The translations under genes and the position numbers were made by a program. From Prochlorococcus marinus bv. HNLC1 (GTDB lineage Bacteria > Cyanobacteriota > Cyanobacteriia > PCC-6307 > Cyanobiaceae), in the NCBI GenBank assembly GCA_000218705.1, contig GL947594.1, positions 769,748-833,747 on the forward strand: 64,000 bases of DNA. The letters are read 5' to 3'. Positions within the stretch are counted from its first letter, which is position 1, and the number at the start of each line of letters is the position of its first letter. The notes below the pieces were generated by a model. The model had not been told where the DNA came from. It saw only the letters and a list, made by a program, of their open reading frames with translations, and did no database searches. Shown here in pieces: positions 16,876 through 29,684 of this stretch.

Positions 16876-17503
16876 AGACATTTTCACTTGATACAGACTT
16901 TTGTGAGCCTTCTTGCTGAGCAAGTTCAGATCTGGCTTTTTCTGCACTCTTTCTAAGAGCTTCCAACCGATCCTCAAAAAAAGTTCTTTTTTTCTTTTTT
17001 CTGGTATTCTCAATTAATTCTTTTAAGGCTCCACCTAAACTTTTATATGCATTAGGAATGCTATAACCAAATCTGCAGGCCAAATCAATAGCTCTTTCAT
17101 CAGCATATATAGCATCTTGAAGTCTTTTTTCAGAATTGTTTTTAGTGTATAGTCTATAACCAGCAAAACCAGATAGACCTAACGCTAGCAATAGTAATAA
17201 TCCATCTTGCACCCATAACTCCCCAATAGCACCTCCTAATCCAATAGCAAGTGCTGCCATCTCCCATCCATCTCTGGGGATGGTATCATTTTGTATTTTT
17301 CCAACTTCATGCCAAAAAAGTAAATTTCTATGATCTAAGGCAAAATTATCCCATTTCTCTAAATCAATTTGAATTTCAACCTCATCTCTTCCAATCTCTT
17401 CAAGAGTTATAAGAGGTGGGTCAATTGCTATAGCTGCTTCAATAAATACCCAACTTTCATTTTCTGGTGGCAACAAACTTTTAAGTCGTTGAAGTTCGCT
17501 CAT
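16865..17503 (-). CDS. DUF3318 domain-containing membrane protein
   Basis: 212 residues. N-terminal motif LKSLLPPENESWVFIEAA, then the conserved LLFWHEVGKIQNDTIPRDGWEMAALAIGLGGA, a double hydrophobic segment (LWVQDGLLLLLALGLSGFAGYRLY) and DAIYADERAIDLACRFGYS. A basic coiled-coil tail ends the protein. This is the cyanobacterial DUF3318 family of unknown function. HE followed by ERAIDLA is faintly reminiscent of membrane metalloproteases, but the spacing is unconvincing. It is the first gene of the minus-strand operon and is divergent from carB. Confidence 0.85.
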   Translation of the reverse strand: MSELQRLKSLLPPENESWVFIEAAIAIDPPLITLEEIGRDEVEIQIDLEKWDNFALDHRNLLFWHEVGKIQNDTIPRDGWEMAALAIGLGGAIGELWVQDGLLLLLALGLSGFAGYRLYTKNNSEKRLQDAIYADERAIDLACRFGYSIPNAYKSLGGALKELIENTRKKKKRTFFEDRLEALRKSAEKARSELAQQEGSQKSVSSENVYGQ

Positions 17504-17611
17504 AAATAATTATTTTCTATTATTACTATAGAAACAAATGTTGCTTTTCAAGTAAGTTGATTAACATCTGATGATTTATAAGTAGGATTAAATAAATAGT
17601 TTTTCACGATT

Positions 17612-20600
17612 ATGCCTCAAAGAGAGGATCTTAAAAGAATTCTTATACTAGGCTCTGGACCAATAATTATAGGGCAAGCTTGTGAATTTGATTATTCTGG
17701 AACACAAGCTTGTAAAGCACTTAAAAGTGTTGGTTATGAAATTATTTTAATAAATTCTAATCCAGCATCCATAATGACTGATCCAGAAATCGCGCATAAA
17801 ACATATATTGAACCTCTAACTGTTGAAATAGTCTCAAAAATTATATTGAAAGAAAAACCTGATGCTATTCTTCCAACAATGGGAGGTCAAACTGCCTTAA
17901 ACTTAGCAGTTAGTTTAGCTGATACAGGTTTTTTAAAAGAACACAATATTGAATTAATTGGTGCGGATTTAAATGCTATTAAGAAGGCTGAAGATAGAAA
18001 ATTGTTTAAAGATTCAATGGAGAGAATAAATGTTGATGTATGTCCTTCTGGAATAGCATCGTCTTTAATTGAGGCCGAAAATGTTCGAAATGCTATTAAT
18101 TCTTCTTATCCATTAATAATTAGGCCTGCTTTTACCTTGGGAGGCAGTGGAGGTGGAATTGCTTATAATCTGGAAGAATTTAAAGAATTATGTAAATCTG
18201 GATTAGAGGCTAGTCCAAGTAATCAAATATTAATTGAGAAATCTTTAATAGGATGGAAAGAATTTGAATTAGAAGTTATGAGAGATAAGGCTGATAATGT
18301 TGTGATAATTTGCAGTATTGAAAATCTTGATCCTATGGGTGTACATACAGGGGATTCAATAACTGTTGCTCCCGCTCAAACTCTTACTGATAAAGAGTAT
18401 CAAAGGCTTAGAGATCTTTCCTTGGCAATTATAAGAGAAGTTGGGGTTGAGACAGGAGGTAGTAATATTCAATTTGCAGTAAATCCTATAAATGGTGAAG
18501 TAATAGTAATTGAAATGAATCCTAGAGTTAGTAGATCTTCAGCACTGGCTAGCAAAGCTACTGGATTTCCTATCGCAAAAATGGCAGCTTTACTTTCTGT
18601 GGGATATACCTTAAATGAAATTATTAATGACATTACCCAAAAAACACCAGCATGTTTTGAACCATCAATAGATTATGTAGTAACAAAGGTACCAAGATTT
18701 GCATTTGAAAAATTTAATGGTACATCAAATATTCTTACCACATCAATGAAATCTGTAGGAGAATCTATGGCTATTGGTAGATCTTTTGAAGAGTCGATTC
18801 AAAAGGCTTTAAGATCTTTAGAAATTGGAATTTATGGTTGGGAATATGAAGGCATTATTAATATTGAAAGTGAAAATCAGTTAATAAATAATCTTAGAAC
18901 TCCAACGGCTGAAAGAATTTTAATTATAAAAAAGGCTATGGAACTTGGTAAGGATGATAATTACATTCATAAAGCTACGAATATTGATTTGTGGTTTATC
19001 GAAAAATTTAGGAATATTTTTAATTTTGAAAATAAATATTTAAAAAATAAAAATTTATTTAGTTTTAGTAAAGGCTTAATGCTAAATGCTAAACAACTTG
19101 GTTTCTCTGACCAACAAATTGCAAATCTCACTAACACAGATTTTTATCAAGTAAGATCTTTAAGACAACAACTCAAAGTAAATCCCAGTATTCAAGACTG
19201 TTGACACATGTTCTGCAGAATTTGCTTCTAGCACTCCTTATCATTATTCAACCTATGAGGAATCATTTATAAATTCAAGCTCTGAATTATTTGATAGTGA
19301 AATTTACTTAGAAACTAATAAAGAATTAAAAAAAATAATGATTTTGGGTGGAGGTCCTAATAGGATTGGTCAAGGAATTGAATTTGATTATTGTTGTTGC
19401 CATGCCTCATATCAATCATCTTCAAGTGGCTTTAAAACTATAATGGTTAATAGTAATCCAGAGACAGTTTCAACCGATTATGATACAAGCGATATTTTAT
19501 ATTTTGAACCAGTTACATTAGAAGATGTTTTAAATATTATTGAAGTTGAGCACCCTTATGGAATAATAGTCCAATTTGGTGGTCAAACCCCATTAAAATT
19601 ATCTTTACCACTTTATAACTGGCTTAAAACAAAAGATGGAATTAATTGTAACTCTAGTATTTTGGGGACATCACCTATATCTATAGATATTGCTGAAGAT
19701 AGGGAAGAATTTACAAAAATATTAAATCAATTGAATATTAGACAACCACTTAATGGGATCGCACGAAATCAAGAAGAAGCTATTAAAGTTTCAGAAAATA
19801 TAGGCTTCCCATTGGTGGTTCGTCCCTCTTATGTTCTTGGAGGAAGAGCTATGGAGATTGTAAGAAGTTATAAAGAATTAATTAGATATATTAATGAGGC
19901 AGTTAAAGTATCTCCCGATCATCCTGTTCTTTTAGATCAATATTTAAGCAATTCTGTAGAGATAGATGTAGATGCTTTGTGCGATAAAAATGGATGTGTT
20001 GTCATAGCAGGTCTAATGGAACATGTTGAACCAGCAGGAATACACTCTGGAGACTCAGCATGTTGTCTGCCATCTATCTCTTTATCAGATGAGACTAAAA
20101 AGGTTGTAAAGGAATGGACAAAATTAATTGCTAATAAGCTTAATGTTATTGGATTAATTAACTTACAATTCGCTGTTAAACGTTTAGATAAAGAAAAATC
20201 TAAGGTATACATTCTTGAAGCGAATCCTAGAGCATCAAGAACTGTACCATTTGTCTCCAAAGCAATTGGTAAACCCATAGCAAAAATTGCTACAGAATTA
20301 ATGCAAGGTAAAACGCTTCAAGAAATAGATTATGTAGAGGAATTAATTCCTAAATATCAAGCTGTAAAGGAAGCTGTACTACCTTTTAAAAGATTTCCTG
20401 GGTCAGACACACTCCTTGGTCCTGAGATGCGTTCGACTGGAGAGGTAATGGGTTTGGCAAAAGATTTCGGTATAGCCTATGCAAAGTCTGAACTCGCAGC
20501 AGGTAATGGAGTCCCAACCAAAGGAGTTGCGTTTCTGTCAACTAATGACTTAGATAAAAAATATCTTTATGAAATAGCAAAAGATCTCATAAATCTTGGA

Positions 20601-20918
20601 TTTAGTTTATTAGCGACAGAAGGAACTTCAAAATATTTATCAAATCTAGGAATAAATGTTGAGAGCGTTTTTAAAGTTCATGAAGGTAGGCCAAATATTG
20701 AAGATATGATTCGTTCTGGCTTAGTTCAGCTTGTAATTAATACCCCTATAGGTTCACAAGCATTATTTGATGATGAATATTTAAGAAGAGCTTCTCTTGA
20801 ATATAATGTTCCAACTTTTACTACAATCCCTGGATCAAAAGCTGCTATTAAAGCTATTAAGGCCTTACGAGTCCATCAAATAGAGACTGTTTCACTCCAA
20901 GAAATTCATAATATTTAA
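17612..20918 (+). CDS. carB: carbamoyl-phosphate synthase large subunit (CarB), frameshifted
   Basis: CarB makes carbamoyl phosphate for arginine and pyrimidines. The N-terminal half opens with [21 protein letters not shown] and has ATP-grasp motifs ([34 protein letters not shown]). The C-terminal half repeats them ([49 protein letters not shown]) and ends in an MGS-like regulatory domain. The halves lie in different frames. The break is at about 19185, where aaatcccagtattc has three C; with two C the frame reads [15 protein letters not shown], as expected between the halves. The restored length is about 1,100 residues, normal for the family. Because the gene is essential, a sequence error is more likely than gene loss. 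Confidence 0.95.
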
Positions 20919-20922
20919 ATTT

Positions 20923-21141
20923 TTACTTTATATCTTCTAGTTTCTTTCTCAAATCATTAACTAAGCTATTTTTGCCTATAGATAAAAGTTTTAAAGTATC
21001 TTCATGCATTTTTAATTGAGCATCAGCAATTTGAAGACTTTTTATGACTTCTTTAATCTCATCTGATAAATCTTCCATAATATATTTCTTCCCGTCAAAT
21101 GTAAGGACTGGTTTTTTGTTATCAAAATCCTTTGTTGTCAT
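20923..21141 (-). CDS. DUF6447 family protein (72 aa)
   Basis: 72 residues. The opening VLTFDGKKYIMEDLSDEIKEVIKSLQIADAQ matches the DUF6447 pattern (TFDGK-Y, L-LSDE-K, then a coiled coil). The second half is a predicted coiled coil (MHEDTLKLLSIGKNSLVNDLRKKL). Function unknown. It lies convergent to carB with a 4-bp gap. Confidence 0.75.
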   Translation of the reverse strand: MTTKDFDNKKPVLTFDGKKYIMEDLSDEIKEVIKSLQIADAQLKMHEDTLKLLSIGKNSLVNDLRKKLEDIK

Positions 21142-21173
21142 AGATAATTATTAACTTTAGAAATAAGATAATT

Positions 21174-22880
21174 TTAATATTTATTTATTAATTGTTTTTC
21201 ACATAAATCTTTATAAATTCCATCTTTGCCAATTAATTCAAAGTGAGTACCTGTATCAACTATTTCTCCGTTATTAAAAACTACTATTTTTTTTGCATCT
21301 TGAGTTGTAGATAATCTATGAGCAATAATAATAACTGTTCTATCTTTCATCGCTTGGTTTAATCCTTTTTGAACCTCTGCTTCAGAGTCTGCATCTAGCG
21401 CACTTGTCGCCTCATCTAATAAAAGAATTATTGGATTTCCTAAGATAGCTCTTGCTATTGCTATTCGTTGTATTTGACCTCCTGAGAAATTAAAATTTCT
21501 TTCAGTTATAAGTGTATCGTACTTGTCAGGAAGTTTATTAATAAATTCATGAGCGTTTGCGATTTTAGCTGATTCAATTATTTCTTCATCATTAAATAAT
21601 CTTCCCATTTTAATTGCATCTTTAATTGTTCCTGAGAATAGAAATGGTTGTTGTTGAACAATCGCAATTTTTGATCTTATTGATTTTGCGTTTAGATTAC
21701 TAATATTTTTATCATCTATGTAAATATCACCTTTATCAGGTTTGATAAATTTAAGAATTAAAGATAGCATTGTAGTCTTACCTGAACCTGATGCTCCCAC
21801 AAAAGCAATAATTTCTCCTCTCGAAATTTTAAGGTTAATACCTTTTAAGACTTTTATATCTTTTAAATATGAAAAGCTTACATCCTTAAATTCAATCTTT
21901 CCATACATAATTTTTATATCCTCTGAATTTTGATAATCACTCTCAATAGGTTGTTGATTTATTTTTTCTAATCTTTTAAAAGAAGCTTGGGCTTGTTTAA
22001 AATCATTAAAATTTGTAGTAAGGTGGCTTATTGGATCAATAAGCATTAATATTGCTGCAAAGAAACTGCTAAATTCTTCACTATTAAGTAATCCTAAATT
22101 TATACGTAAAGCACCTAATGCAAGTATTGCTAATATTCCAAAAGCTTCTATAAATCCAACGATTGGATGTTGTAAAGCTAATAATTTTAATGTTTTAAAT
22201 TTTGCCCTTTTATTTACCTTTAATTGAGTATTAAATCTTTTTTTTATCCAACTTTCCCTTGCATAAGCTCTTATTGTAGTAATCCCATTTATTGATTCTC
22301 CAATTAGACTAGCTAGTTCACTAGTAGTCTCCTGACTATTTTCTGAAGCGAATAAAACTTTCTCCCCAAATTTATTTACAGAAATAATTATTAATGGAGC
22401 TAGTATAAATGTAGATAATGTCAATGACCAATCTAAATAGATCATATATAAAATTACAGCTAATAATTGCAAGGTACATGGTAATGAGTCTTGTATTGTT
22501 TTATAAATAACTTCACTTAGCCGATCAGCATCCTCCGTTAATCTATAAGTTATGTCACCGGCCGAAATTTTTTCTATAAAATTAATTTTGATTTTGTGTA
22601 TCTTAGAGAATAAGGTATTTCTTATCTCTTCACTTATTTCTAATGATGGTTTCGCTATAAAAAGATCCTGTCCGTATTGAGCAGTTTTTTGTATTAGAAA
22701 AATAATTAGTGTTCGTAATATTATATTTGATACTGAATTTAAATCTCCTGATCCAATTGCGGGAATAAGTTTTCCTGCTAGAAACGCTAAAATAGGCCAA
22801 CAAGCTACATATATAATCATGCAAGCAAAACCTTTACTTAATCTGCCTAAATAAGGTTTTATTGGAGGAATTAAACCCAA
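21174..22880 (-). CDS. ABC exporter, MsbA/MdlB type (membrane domain fused to ATPase)
   Basis: 568 residues. Six membrane segments occupy residues about 15-300. The ATPase domain follows with Walker A GASGSGKTTM, the Q-loop region VQQQPFLFSG, signature FSGGQIQR, Walker B ILLLDEATSALD and the H-loop IIAHRLST. This half-transporter layout works as a homodimer exporting lipids, peptides or drugs; the substrate cannot be told from sequence. I accept the TTG start at 22880 because the protein then begins at the usual point before the first membrane helix. Confidence 0.88.
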   Translation of the reverse strand: MGLIPPIKPYLGRLSKGFACMIIYVACWPILAFLAGKLIPAIGSGDLNSVSNIILRTLIIFLIQKTAQYGQDLFIAKPSLEISEEIRNTLFSKIHKIKINFIEKISAGDITYRLTEDADRLSEVIYKTIQDSLPCTLQLLAVILYMIYLDWSLTLSTFILAPLIIISVNKFGEKVLFASENSQETTSELASLIGESINGITTIRAYARESWIKKRFNTQLKVNKRAKFKTLKLLALQHPIVGFIEAFGILAILALGALRINLGLLNSEEFSSFFAAILMLIDPISHLTTNFNDFKQAQASFKRLEKINQQPIESDYQNSEDIKIMYGKIEFKDVSFSYLKDIKVLKGINLKISRGEIIAFVGASGSGKTTMLSLILKFIKPDKGDIYIDDKNISNLNAKSIRSKIAIVQQQPFLFSGTIKDAIKMGRLFNDEEIIESAKIANAHEFINKLPDKYDTLITERNFNFSGGQIQRIAIARAILGNPIILLLDEATSALDADSEAEVQKGLNQAMKDRTVIIIAHRLSTTQDAKKIVVFNNGEIVDTGTHFELIGKDGIYKDLCEKQLINKY

Positions 22881-22934
22881 GAAACTTAAAATGTATTTAT
22901 TTCACTTTATCAATACCTTTGAATTAAAAAAACT

Positions 22935-23123
22935 ATGAAACTGGATCAATTTTTAAAATGGAAGAATCTTGTTTCTTCAGGAGGAGAAGCAAAGATATTT
23001 ATTAAATCTGGGAAAGTTAAAGTTAATGGCGATATTGAATTAAGAAGAGGAAGAAAATTAACTTATGGCGATAAGGTTTTATTTTTAAAAAATGAAATAA
23101 TCTTTGAGAAAGAGACCTATTGA
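22935..23123 (+). CDS. S4-domain RNA-binding protein (YbcJ/YaaA-like)
   Basis: 62 residues, essentially a single S4 domain: MKLDQFLKWKNLVSSGGEAK, then IKSGKVKVNGDIELRRGRKLTYGD, the classic S4 beta-strand with conserved Gly-Lys-Val-x-Val-Asn-Gly. It binds structured RNA, probably rRNA or tRNA. It lies 39 bp upstream of tpiA and may be co-transcribed with tpiA and folP. Confidence 0.88.
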   Translation: MKLDQFLKWKNLVSSGGEAKIFIKSGKVKVNGDIELRRGRKLTYGDKVLFLKNEIIFEKETY

Positions 23124-23162
23124 GCTTAAAGTTATAATAAGATATTTTCTTGGATTAAATTT

Positions 23163-23888
23163 GTGAGACAAACTGTAATTGCTGGTAATTGGAAAATGCA
23201 CATGACATGTGCGGAGACTGAAAATTTCCTGAAGGATTTTATTCCTTTAATCGAAAATATAAATACTAATCGCAATATAGTAATAGCACCTCCCTATACA
23301 GCAATATCAACATTCGCATCTTTTTCTGATTCAATGAATTTAAATATTGCTAGTCAAAATATTCATTGGGAAGATTCAGGAGCCTTTACTGCAGAAATAT
23401 CTCCAGTGATGTTATTAGAACATAATGTCAAATATGCAATCGTAGGTCATAGTGAACCAAGAAAGTATTTTAGTGAAAGTGATGAGCAAATAAATAAAAG
23501 GGCAAAATCAGCTCAATCAAATGGACTAACTCCAATTGTTTGTGTTGGTGAAACATTAGAACAAAGAGAGCGAGGAGAAGCAGAAAGGATTATTTCTAGA
23601 CAGGTTGAACAAGGACTTGAGGGCACAAATCCTTCAGATTTAATAGTTGCATATGAACCAATTTGGGCAATAGGAACGGGTAAAACCTGTGAAGCAGAAG
23701 ATGCTAATAAAATTTGTAAATTAATAAGAAACTTAATTGGCTATGAAGATGTTGTAATTCAATATGGAGGCTCTGTAAAACCAAATAATATTGATGAAAT
23801 AATGTCAATGAGTGATATAGATGGAGTATTAGTTGGAGGTGCTTCTTTAGACCCTATTAGCTTCGCTAGAATTGCAAACTTTAAATAA
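23163..23888 (+). CDS. tpiA: triosephosphate isomerase (TpiA)
   Basis: TpiA interconverts dihydroxyacetone phosphate and glyceraldehyde 3-phosphate in the Calvin cycle and glycolysis. Active-site segments are GNWKMH (Lys), [13 protein letters not shown] (His) and [13 protein letters not shown] (Glu, then the mobile loop 6). Phosphate is bound by QYGGSVKP and LVGGASL. The start is GTG at 23163; 241 residues is normal. The 3' end overlaps the start of folP by 17 bp. Confidence 0.97.
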   Translation: MRQTVIAGNWKMHMTCAETENFLKDFIPLIENINTNRNIVIAPPYTAISTFASFSDSMNLNIASQNIHWEDSGAFTAEISPVMLLEHNVKYAIVGHSEPRKYFSESDEQINKRAKSAQSNGLTPIVCVGETLEQRERGEAERIISRQVEQGLEGTNPSDLIVAYEPIWAIGTGKTCEAEDANKICKLIRNLIGYEDVVIQYGGSVKPNNIDEIMSMSDIDGVLVGGASLDPISFARIANFK

Positions 23889-24717
23889 CGATAATTCATT
23901 ACCTTATGATTGGGGAAGAAAAACCTCAATAATGGGTATATTAAATCTTACTCCTGATTCATTCAGTGATGGAGGTGATTTTTTTGATTTAGAAAAAGCC
24001 TTGGTTCAAGTAGAAAAATTTATAAATTATGGAGTAGATGTTATTGATATTGGTGCTCAAAGTACTAGACCTGGAGCAGAAGAAGTTGGTTCGGCTAAAG
24101 AAATTGAAAGATTAATTCCTATCTTGAGGGAAGTAAGAAAAAGGTTTCCTAACATAATTATTTCTGTTGACACATTTAATTCTGATGTTGCATTTAAAGC
24201 TTTATTAAATGGAGCAAATTGGATTAATGATGTTACTGGAGGAAGAAGGGATGAAGGAATGTATGGCGTAGTTTCTAAATTTGACTGTCCATTTGTAATT
24301 ACTCACAGTAAAGGGAATAGTCAAACTATGAATGATTTAACATGTTATGAAAATTTAATTGAGGATATAATTGATAGTTTGAAAATTCTTATTGAGAAAG
24401 CAATATCCAAAGGAGTAAATATGAATAAAATTATTTTAGATCCAGGATTGGGTTTCGCTAAAAACACTTCGCAGAATATTATTGTTTTAAAAAATTTAAA
24501 GAAATTTAAGGAATTAGGTTATCCTTTACTTATTGGGGCTTCAAGGAAAAGATTTATTGGAGAAGTTTTAAATATTTCTAATCCAAAAGATAGAGATATT
24601 GGTTCTTTGGCAATAAGCTGTTTATGTTCACAACTTAATATTGAAATTGTAAGGGTACATAATGTTGAGCTTAATTATCAAATTATTAAAATGGCAGATA
24701 AAATTTTTAGAGAATGA
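23872..24717 (+). CDS. folP: dihydropteroate synthase (FolP)
   Basis: FolP joins p-aminobenzoate to a pterin in folate synthesis. Signature segments are [47 protein letters not shown] (usually H-x-R/K), LDPGLGFAK and [10 protein letters not shown]. The TTG at 23872 lies inside tpiA and gives 281 residues; an ATG at 23931 would start exactly at MGILNLT and remove the usual leader, so I prefer the TTG. The tpiA-folP overlap suggests a transcriptional unit. Confidence 0.95.
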   Translation: MQTLNNDNSLPYDWGRKTSIMGILNLTPDSFSDGGDFFDLEKALVQVEKFINYGVDVIDIGAQSTRPGAEEVGSAKEIERLIPILREVRKRFPNIIISVDTFNSDVAFKALLNGANWINDVTGGRRDEGMYGVVSKFDCPFVITHSKGNSQTMNDLTCYENLIEDIIDSLKILIEKAISKGVNMNKIILDPGLGFAKNTSQNIIVLKNLKKFKELGYPLLIGASRKRFIGEVLNISNPKDRDIGSLAISCLCSQLNIEIVRVHNVELNYQIIKMADKIFRE

Positions 24718-24721
24718 AATT

Positions 24722-27700
24722 TTATTCTTTAACTCCTTCAATTTTATCTTCCACTTCTTGATAAAGCTCCTTTAATTTTTCAATATTTTCATCAGAAGTT
24801 TCCCAATAACCTCTTCCATTAACTTCAAGTAATGTGCCAACAATTCTTCTAAAACTATTAGGATTTAATTCCATTAATCTTTTACGCATTTCTTCATCAT
24901 TTATGAATGTTTCGTTTGTCTCCTCATAAACAAAATTATCTACTTGGCCACTAGTTGCACTCCATCCTAGAGTGTAATTAAGTCTATTAGAAAGTTCTCT
25001 TACCCCTTCATAACCAGATTTAAGCATCCCCTCATACCATTTAGGATTTAAAAGTTTTGTCCTGGAATCTAATCTTATAGTTTCACTTAAAGTCCTAACT
25101 TGGGCATTTGAAGTTGTTGTATCTGCAATAAAACTTGTAGGCTCTTTACCATCATCTCTAAGTGTCTTAATTAATTTGGTTGGGTCAGAGTCAAAGTAAT
25201 GACTTACATCGGTTAAGGAAATCTCAGAAGAATCTAAGTTTTGAAATGTTACATCGGCAGTTTTCATTACTGATTCAAAAACATCTCTTTTTTGGTTCAT
25301 CTCTCCAGGATTATCTGCATTGAAGGCATAAGTTTTTCTGGATAAATACATCTCTTGGAGTTCATTTTCTTCTTCCCATGTAGAGTTTTCAACCGCTAAA
25401 TTTACATTCGAGCTGTAACTACCACTTGCATTTGAGAATACTCTCGCAGATGCTTCCCTTAGACTCGTTCCTTCTTTTTCTGCTTGTTCTAATGAATGTT
25501 TACGAACAAAGTTTTGTTCAAGTGGTTCATCAGCTTCAGCAGCTAATTTAACAGCCTGATCTATTAATGCCATCTGATTTATAAATAAATCTCTAAATAC
25601 ACCTGAGCAATTTACTACAACGTCAATTCTAGGCCTGCCAAGTTCTTCTAATGGAATTAGCTCCAATTTATTAATTCTTCCGACGGAATCAGGCATAGGT
25701 TTAACACCTACAAACCATAAAATTTGTGCTAAAGATTCACCATAAGTTTTAATATTATCTGTTCCCCATAAAACGCATGCGATTGTTTCTGGCCAAGTTC
25801 CTTGTTCTTCTTTTTGTCTTTCTATAAGTTTGTCTACAACTGATTTCGCAGCTGCTACAGCAGCTACTGTTGGTATTGATTGAGGATCTAGAGCATGGAT
25901 ATTCTTACCACTTGGTAATACTCCTGGATTCCTAATAGGATCTCCCCCTGGCCCTGGTAATACATAGTTTCCATCTAATGCTTTTATGAGACTTTCCATT
26001 TCCTTGTCAGCACATACTTGCTCAAGGCAAAAAAGCAAATAATCAAAAAGTTTATTTAATTCATTTTGATTAATATCTTTAAAACCATTAATTCTACAAA
26101 TTCTTAACCATGGGGTTGGTGTATTAATTCCAAAGATTTTTAAAAACTCAAATAATTTAGATAATAAGGATTTCTCTAAATAAACTCTTCCATCAACTAT
26201 TTTTAATGATTTAACCATTGCAAATATTGACTCTCTTGATGTTTTAGTAATTTTCTCATTTAGTTCTACAAACTTAAGTTCTCCCTTATTATTCCCTTTA
26301 TAAACTTCATCAATTTTTAGATTAATTGATTCAGCTAATAAGCCAGGTAGAGACCTTAGTTGTTCTTGCTCTCTTTCAAGAGAAGCTATATTTACAAGAG
26401 TAGCAACAGCTTCTTCAGCCGTTGGAGCTTCTCCAATTGTATGTAATCCACATGGTAATAACCTACTCTCTATTTCCATTAGTTGCTTGTAGACATTACC
26501 TACAAAAAGATCTCTTTCTTCTAGAGTTAAATCGGAGGCATCTGAATTTGGTAGGCTAACATCTTTATCTAAATTACATTGCTTAGAAGTTTCAACTATT
26601 GAATTAACAATTTGAATTCCTCTGCTATTTTCTCTTAGTTGTTGATATGAACCAACTAATTCACTTAACTCTTTTAGGCCTTTATATAAACCTGCATTTT
26701 CAGCTGGTGGTGTTAAATAACTAATTGTCGATGCATATCCTCTTCTTTTAGCAATAGTTGCCTCTGATGGATTATTCGCAGCGTAATAGTAAAGATTAGG
26801 TAGTGATCCAATTAAAGAATCTGGATAACAAGTTTCACTCATACCCATCTGTTTACCAGGCATAAATTCTAAAGATCCGTGGGTTCCAAAATGAAGAACT
26901 GCATCAGCTTCCCAAATCTTTTCAACATAAGTATAATAAGCGGCAAAACCATGATGAGGACTTGCACTTCTAGAATAAAGTAACCTCATTGGATCACCTT
27001 CGTATCCAAATGTAGGCTGAACTCCTATGAAGACATTACCAAAATGTTTACCGTATATAAGTAAGTTTTGACCATCACTATTAAGATTTCCTGGTGGTTT
27101 TCCCCAGTTTTCTTCTAGTCTTGTTGAATATGGAGTAAATTCTTCATATTCTTTTACTGACATTTTGTGAGCAATATTTAATTCAGGAGAACCTTCCATT
27201 GCCTCTGGATTATTAATAACTTTTTCCATTAATTCCTTGGAATTATTAGGAAGACCATCAATTTTATATCCTTTACTTTTCATTTCAAGGAGTACTCTAT
27301 AGATTGAACCAAAAACATTTAGATAGGCAGCAGTACCAACATTACCTTTATCTGGTGGAAAACTAAAAACAGTAATTGCAAGTTTTTTCTCTTCTCTCTT
27401 CTTTACTCTTAATGTTGACCATTTAATTGCTCTCTCAGCAATTACATCAACCCTATCTTGAAGTGTATGAGCTTTGCCCGTCGCATCATCTCTACCTGAA
27501 AGGATAATTGGCTCTATCGCACCATCAAGTTCAGGAATCGCAATCTGTAAAGCTACTTGCACAGGATGTAAACCTAAGTCACTCTCTTCCCATTCTTGGG
27601 TGGTTTGAAATACTAGCGGCAAAGCAACCATGTAAGGCCTATTTAATTTTTTTAACGCCTCAATCGCTTTAGGATGATCTTGCCTTGCAGGGCCACCAAC

Positions 27701-28732
27701 TAAGGCAAACCCCGTAAGGGATACAATTCCATCAACAATAGGATTATCTTTATTTAATGAATCATAGAAAAATTCATCAACTGGTTTTGAGAAATCTAAA
27801 CCACCACAGAATATAGGAATAACCCTTGCACCTCTATATTCTAATTCCTGAATAACTGCAACATAATGTGCATCATCACCTGTGACTATGTGACTCCTCT
27901 GGAGAACTAATCCAATTGTTGGACTAGTTGTAGATTTTGGTTCTATATCTTTTCTATTGTTATCCCAAGACATATATTCATCTAGACTCTCAAACATATT
28001 TGGTGCCATTGGGTGCCAAATACCAAGATCTGGAAATGTTTCTGGGTCTTGAATATTAAATTCTTCTACTTCATTTTTGATATCTTCAGTTATTACATAT
28101 TTTTCAGAAAGCATTAACAAAAGATTTTTAAGATTTGATGTTGTACCACCAAGCCAATATTGAAAACTTAATATAAATGTACGTGCATCTTGAGCTTTTT
28201 CGATTGGTAAATATTTTAAAATTGAAGGTAATGTATTTAATAATTTCAACATTGAATCTTGGAAACTAGCTCCATCAGCTTCCTTTTTCTTTTTAATTAA
28301 ATCTCCAATAATGCTTTTTGATTGACCTAATTGAGACATACTAAATGAACCTAATTTATTTAGTCTCATAACTTCAGGCATGGAGGGAAATATAACTGAA
28401 GCTTTTAGATTTTCCTTGTAAGGAGTTACTGCTTCAACAACTTTTTGAGCTAGATCTTCTATGAAAATTAAAGATGCCAAAAATAGGTCAGCTTTTGAAA
28501 CATCATTAACAAAATCTTGATAATTATTTTCATCTCTTAATTCCTCTATTAAATAGCCACTAAGCTCTATCCCAATTGGACCTTGAGTTTCATTAATTGA
28601 TTTAGCGGCTTCTGTAAGTGAATTTTGGTATTGTGGCTCGAGAACAACATATACTGCTTTGATAACAACTTTATGTTTGTTATTCTCGGCAGGAAGTACT
28701 CTGCGATTTGCTGAGCGGACCTGCGTAAACAT
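24722..28732 (-). CDS. chlH: magnesium chelatase subunit H (ChlH)
   Basis: ChlH is the porphyrin-binding subunit that inserts Mg into protoporphyrin IX, the first committed step to chlorophyll. At 1,336 residues it is full length for a cyanobacterial ChlH. It starts [14 protein letters not shown], with the DUF3479 N-terminal domain ([21 protein letters not shown]) and then the CobN/Mg-chelatase body ([53 protein letters not shown]). Partners ChlI and ChlD are not in this window, but acsF, acting two steps later, is at 41.6 kb. Reads without a frame break. Divergent from dapB. Confidence 0.98.
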   Translation of the reverse strand: MFTQVRSANRRVLPAENNKHKVVIKAVYVVLEPQYQNSLTEAAKSINETQGPIGIELSGYLIEELRDENNYQDFVNDVSKADLFLASLIFIEDLAQKVVEAVTPYKENLKASVIFPSMPEVMRLNKLGSFSMSQLGQSKSIIGDLIKKKKEADGASFQDSMLKLLNTLPSILKYLPIEKAQDARTFILSFQYWLGGTTSNLKNLLLMLSEKYVITEDIKNEVEEFNIQDPETFPDLGIWHPMAPNMFESLDEYMSWDNNRKDIEPKSTTSPTIGLVLQRSHIVTGDDAHYVAVIQELEYRGARVIPIFCGGLDFSKPVDEFFYDSLNKDNPIVDGIVSLTGFALVGGPARQDHPKAIEALKKLNRPYMVALPLVFQTTQEWEESDLGLHPVQVALQIAIPELDGAIEPIILSGRDDATGKAHTLQDRVDVIAERAIKWSTLRVKKREEKKLAITVFSFPPDKGNVGTAAYLNVFGSIYRVLLEMKSKGYKIDGLPNNSKELMEKVINNPEAMEGSPELNIAHKMSVKEYEEFTPYSTRLEENWGKPPGNLNSDGQNLLIYGKHFGNVFIGVQPTFGYEGDPMRLLYSRSASPHHGFAAYYTYVEKIWEADAVLHFGTHGSLEFMPGKQMGMSETCYPDSLIGSLPNLYYYAANNPSEATIAKRRGYASTISYLTPPAENAGLYKGLKELSELVGSYQQLRENSRGIQIVNSIVETSKQCNLDKDVSLPNSDASDLTLEERDLFVGNVYKQLMEIESRLLPCGLHTIGEAPTAEEAVATLVNIASLEREQEQLRSLPGLLAESINLKIDEVYKGNNKGELKFVELNEKITKTSRESIFAMVKSLKIVDGRVYLEKSLLSKLFEFLKIFGINTPTPWLRICRINGFKDINQNELNKLFDYLLFCLEQVCADKEMESLIKALDGNYVLPGPGGDPIRNPGVLPSGKNIHALDPQSIPTVAAVAAAKSVVDKLIERQKEEQGTWPETIACVLWGTDNIKTYGESLAQILWFVGVKPMPDSVGRINKLELIPLEELGRPRIDVVVNCSGVFRDLFINQMALIDQAVKLAAEADEPLEQNFVRKHSLEQAEKEGTSLREASARVFSNASGSYSSNVNLAVENSTWEEENELQEMYLSRKTYAFNADNPGEMNQKRDVFESVMKTADVTFQNLDSSEISLTDVSHYFDSDPTKLIKTLRDDGKEPTSFIADTTTSNAQVRTLSETIRLDSRTKLLNPKWYEGMLKSGYEGVRELSNRLNYTLGWSATSGQVDNFVYEETNETFINDEEMRKRLMELNPNSFRRIVGTLLEVNGRGYWETSDENIEKLKELYQEVEDKIEGVKE

Positions 28733-28834
28733 GTTTTTCTTTAAGTATTTTTACCAGCCTACGGTTGATTTGTCGTTATTGTGTGCAATATACATAGCGT
28801 GTAACATCCTTTTTAACAAAAAACTTTTTTTATC

Positions 28835-29683
28835 ATGACACAAAATCCTAAAAAACTCATACCTGTACTAGTATCTGGAGCATTAGGGAAGATGGGACGC
28901 GAAGTTATAGAGGCTGTTACAAATTCAAATGATTGTGAATTAGTAGGAGCAATTGATCTCAATGATGAATGTAATGGTAAAAGTTTATCATCATTTTTTG
29001 ATATCCCTGAATCAGAGGTTTTTTTGTCAAATGACCTTGAAGGAAGTTTATGTACTGTAAGCCAGAGTTATAGAGATTCTGATCTGAAACCTGTAATGGT
29101 TGATTTTACACATCCTGATTCTGTTTACGAAAATACGAGAGCTGCAATTGCGTATGGTGTTTGCCCAGTAATAGGAACAACAGGATTAACCTCTGAACAA
29201 ATTAATGAATTATCTAGCTTTTCTGAGAAAGCATCTATCGGATGTGCAATTATACCGAACTTTTCAGTTGGTATGGTTTTACTTCAACAAGCAGCATCTG
29301 TTGCTGCAAAATTTTACGACAATGTTGAATTAATTGAAATGCATCACAACCAGAAGGCTGATTCTCCAAGTGGTACATGTTTAAAAACAGCTGAGATGAT
29401 AGAAGAATATCCTAAGAAATTTAATAAACTACTTGTAAAGCAAAGTGAATCACTTTCTGGATCAAGAGGTGGAGTAAGAGAATCTGGAATAAATATTCAC
29501 TCCATTAGATTACCTGGATTATTAGCTCATCAGGTCGTTATTATGGGTTCACCTGGAGAAACATACACAATTAAGCACGATACAATAGATAGAAAAGCCT
29601 ATATGCCAGGTGTTTTGCAATCAATTAGGAAAATTGGAAATTATGAAACTTTAGTTTATGGGCTAGAGAAATTAATTTTTTAA
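28835..29683 (+). CDS. dapB: 4-hydroxy-tetrahydrodipicolinate reductase (DapB)
   Basis: DapB reduces hydroxy-tetrahydrodipicolinate on the way to diaminopimelate and lysine. Nucleotide-binding loop: [12 protein letters not shown]. The active-site signature is [14 protein letters not shown], with the paired His and the Lys-x-Asp-Ser-Pro-Ser-Gly-Thr loop. 282 residues; complete. It is divergent from chlH, about 100 bp away, and is followed after 1 bp by a membrane protein gene. Confidence 0.97.
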   Translation: MTQNPKKLIPVLVSGALGKMGREVIEAVTNSNDCELVGAIDLNDECNGKSLSSFFDIPESEVFLSNDLEGSLCTVSQSYRDSDLKPVMVDFTHPDSVYENTRAAIAYGVCPVIGTTGLTSEQINELSSFSEKASIGCAIIPNFSVGMVLLQQAASVAAKFYDNVELIEMHHNQKADSPSGTCLKTAEMIEEYPKKFNKLLVKQSESLSGSRGGVRESGINIHSIRLPGLLAHQVVIMGSPGETYTIKHDTIDRKAYMPGVLQSIRKIGNYETLVYGLEKLIF

Positions 29684-29684
29684 T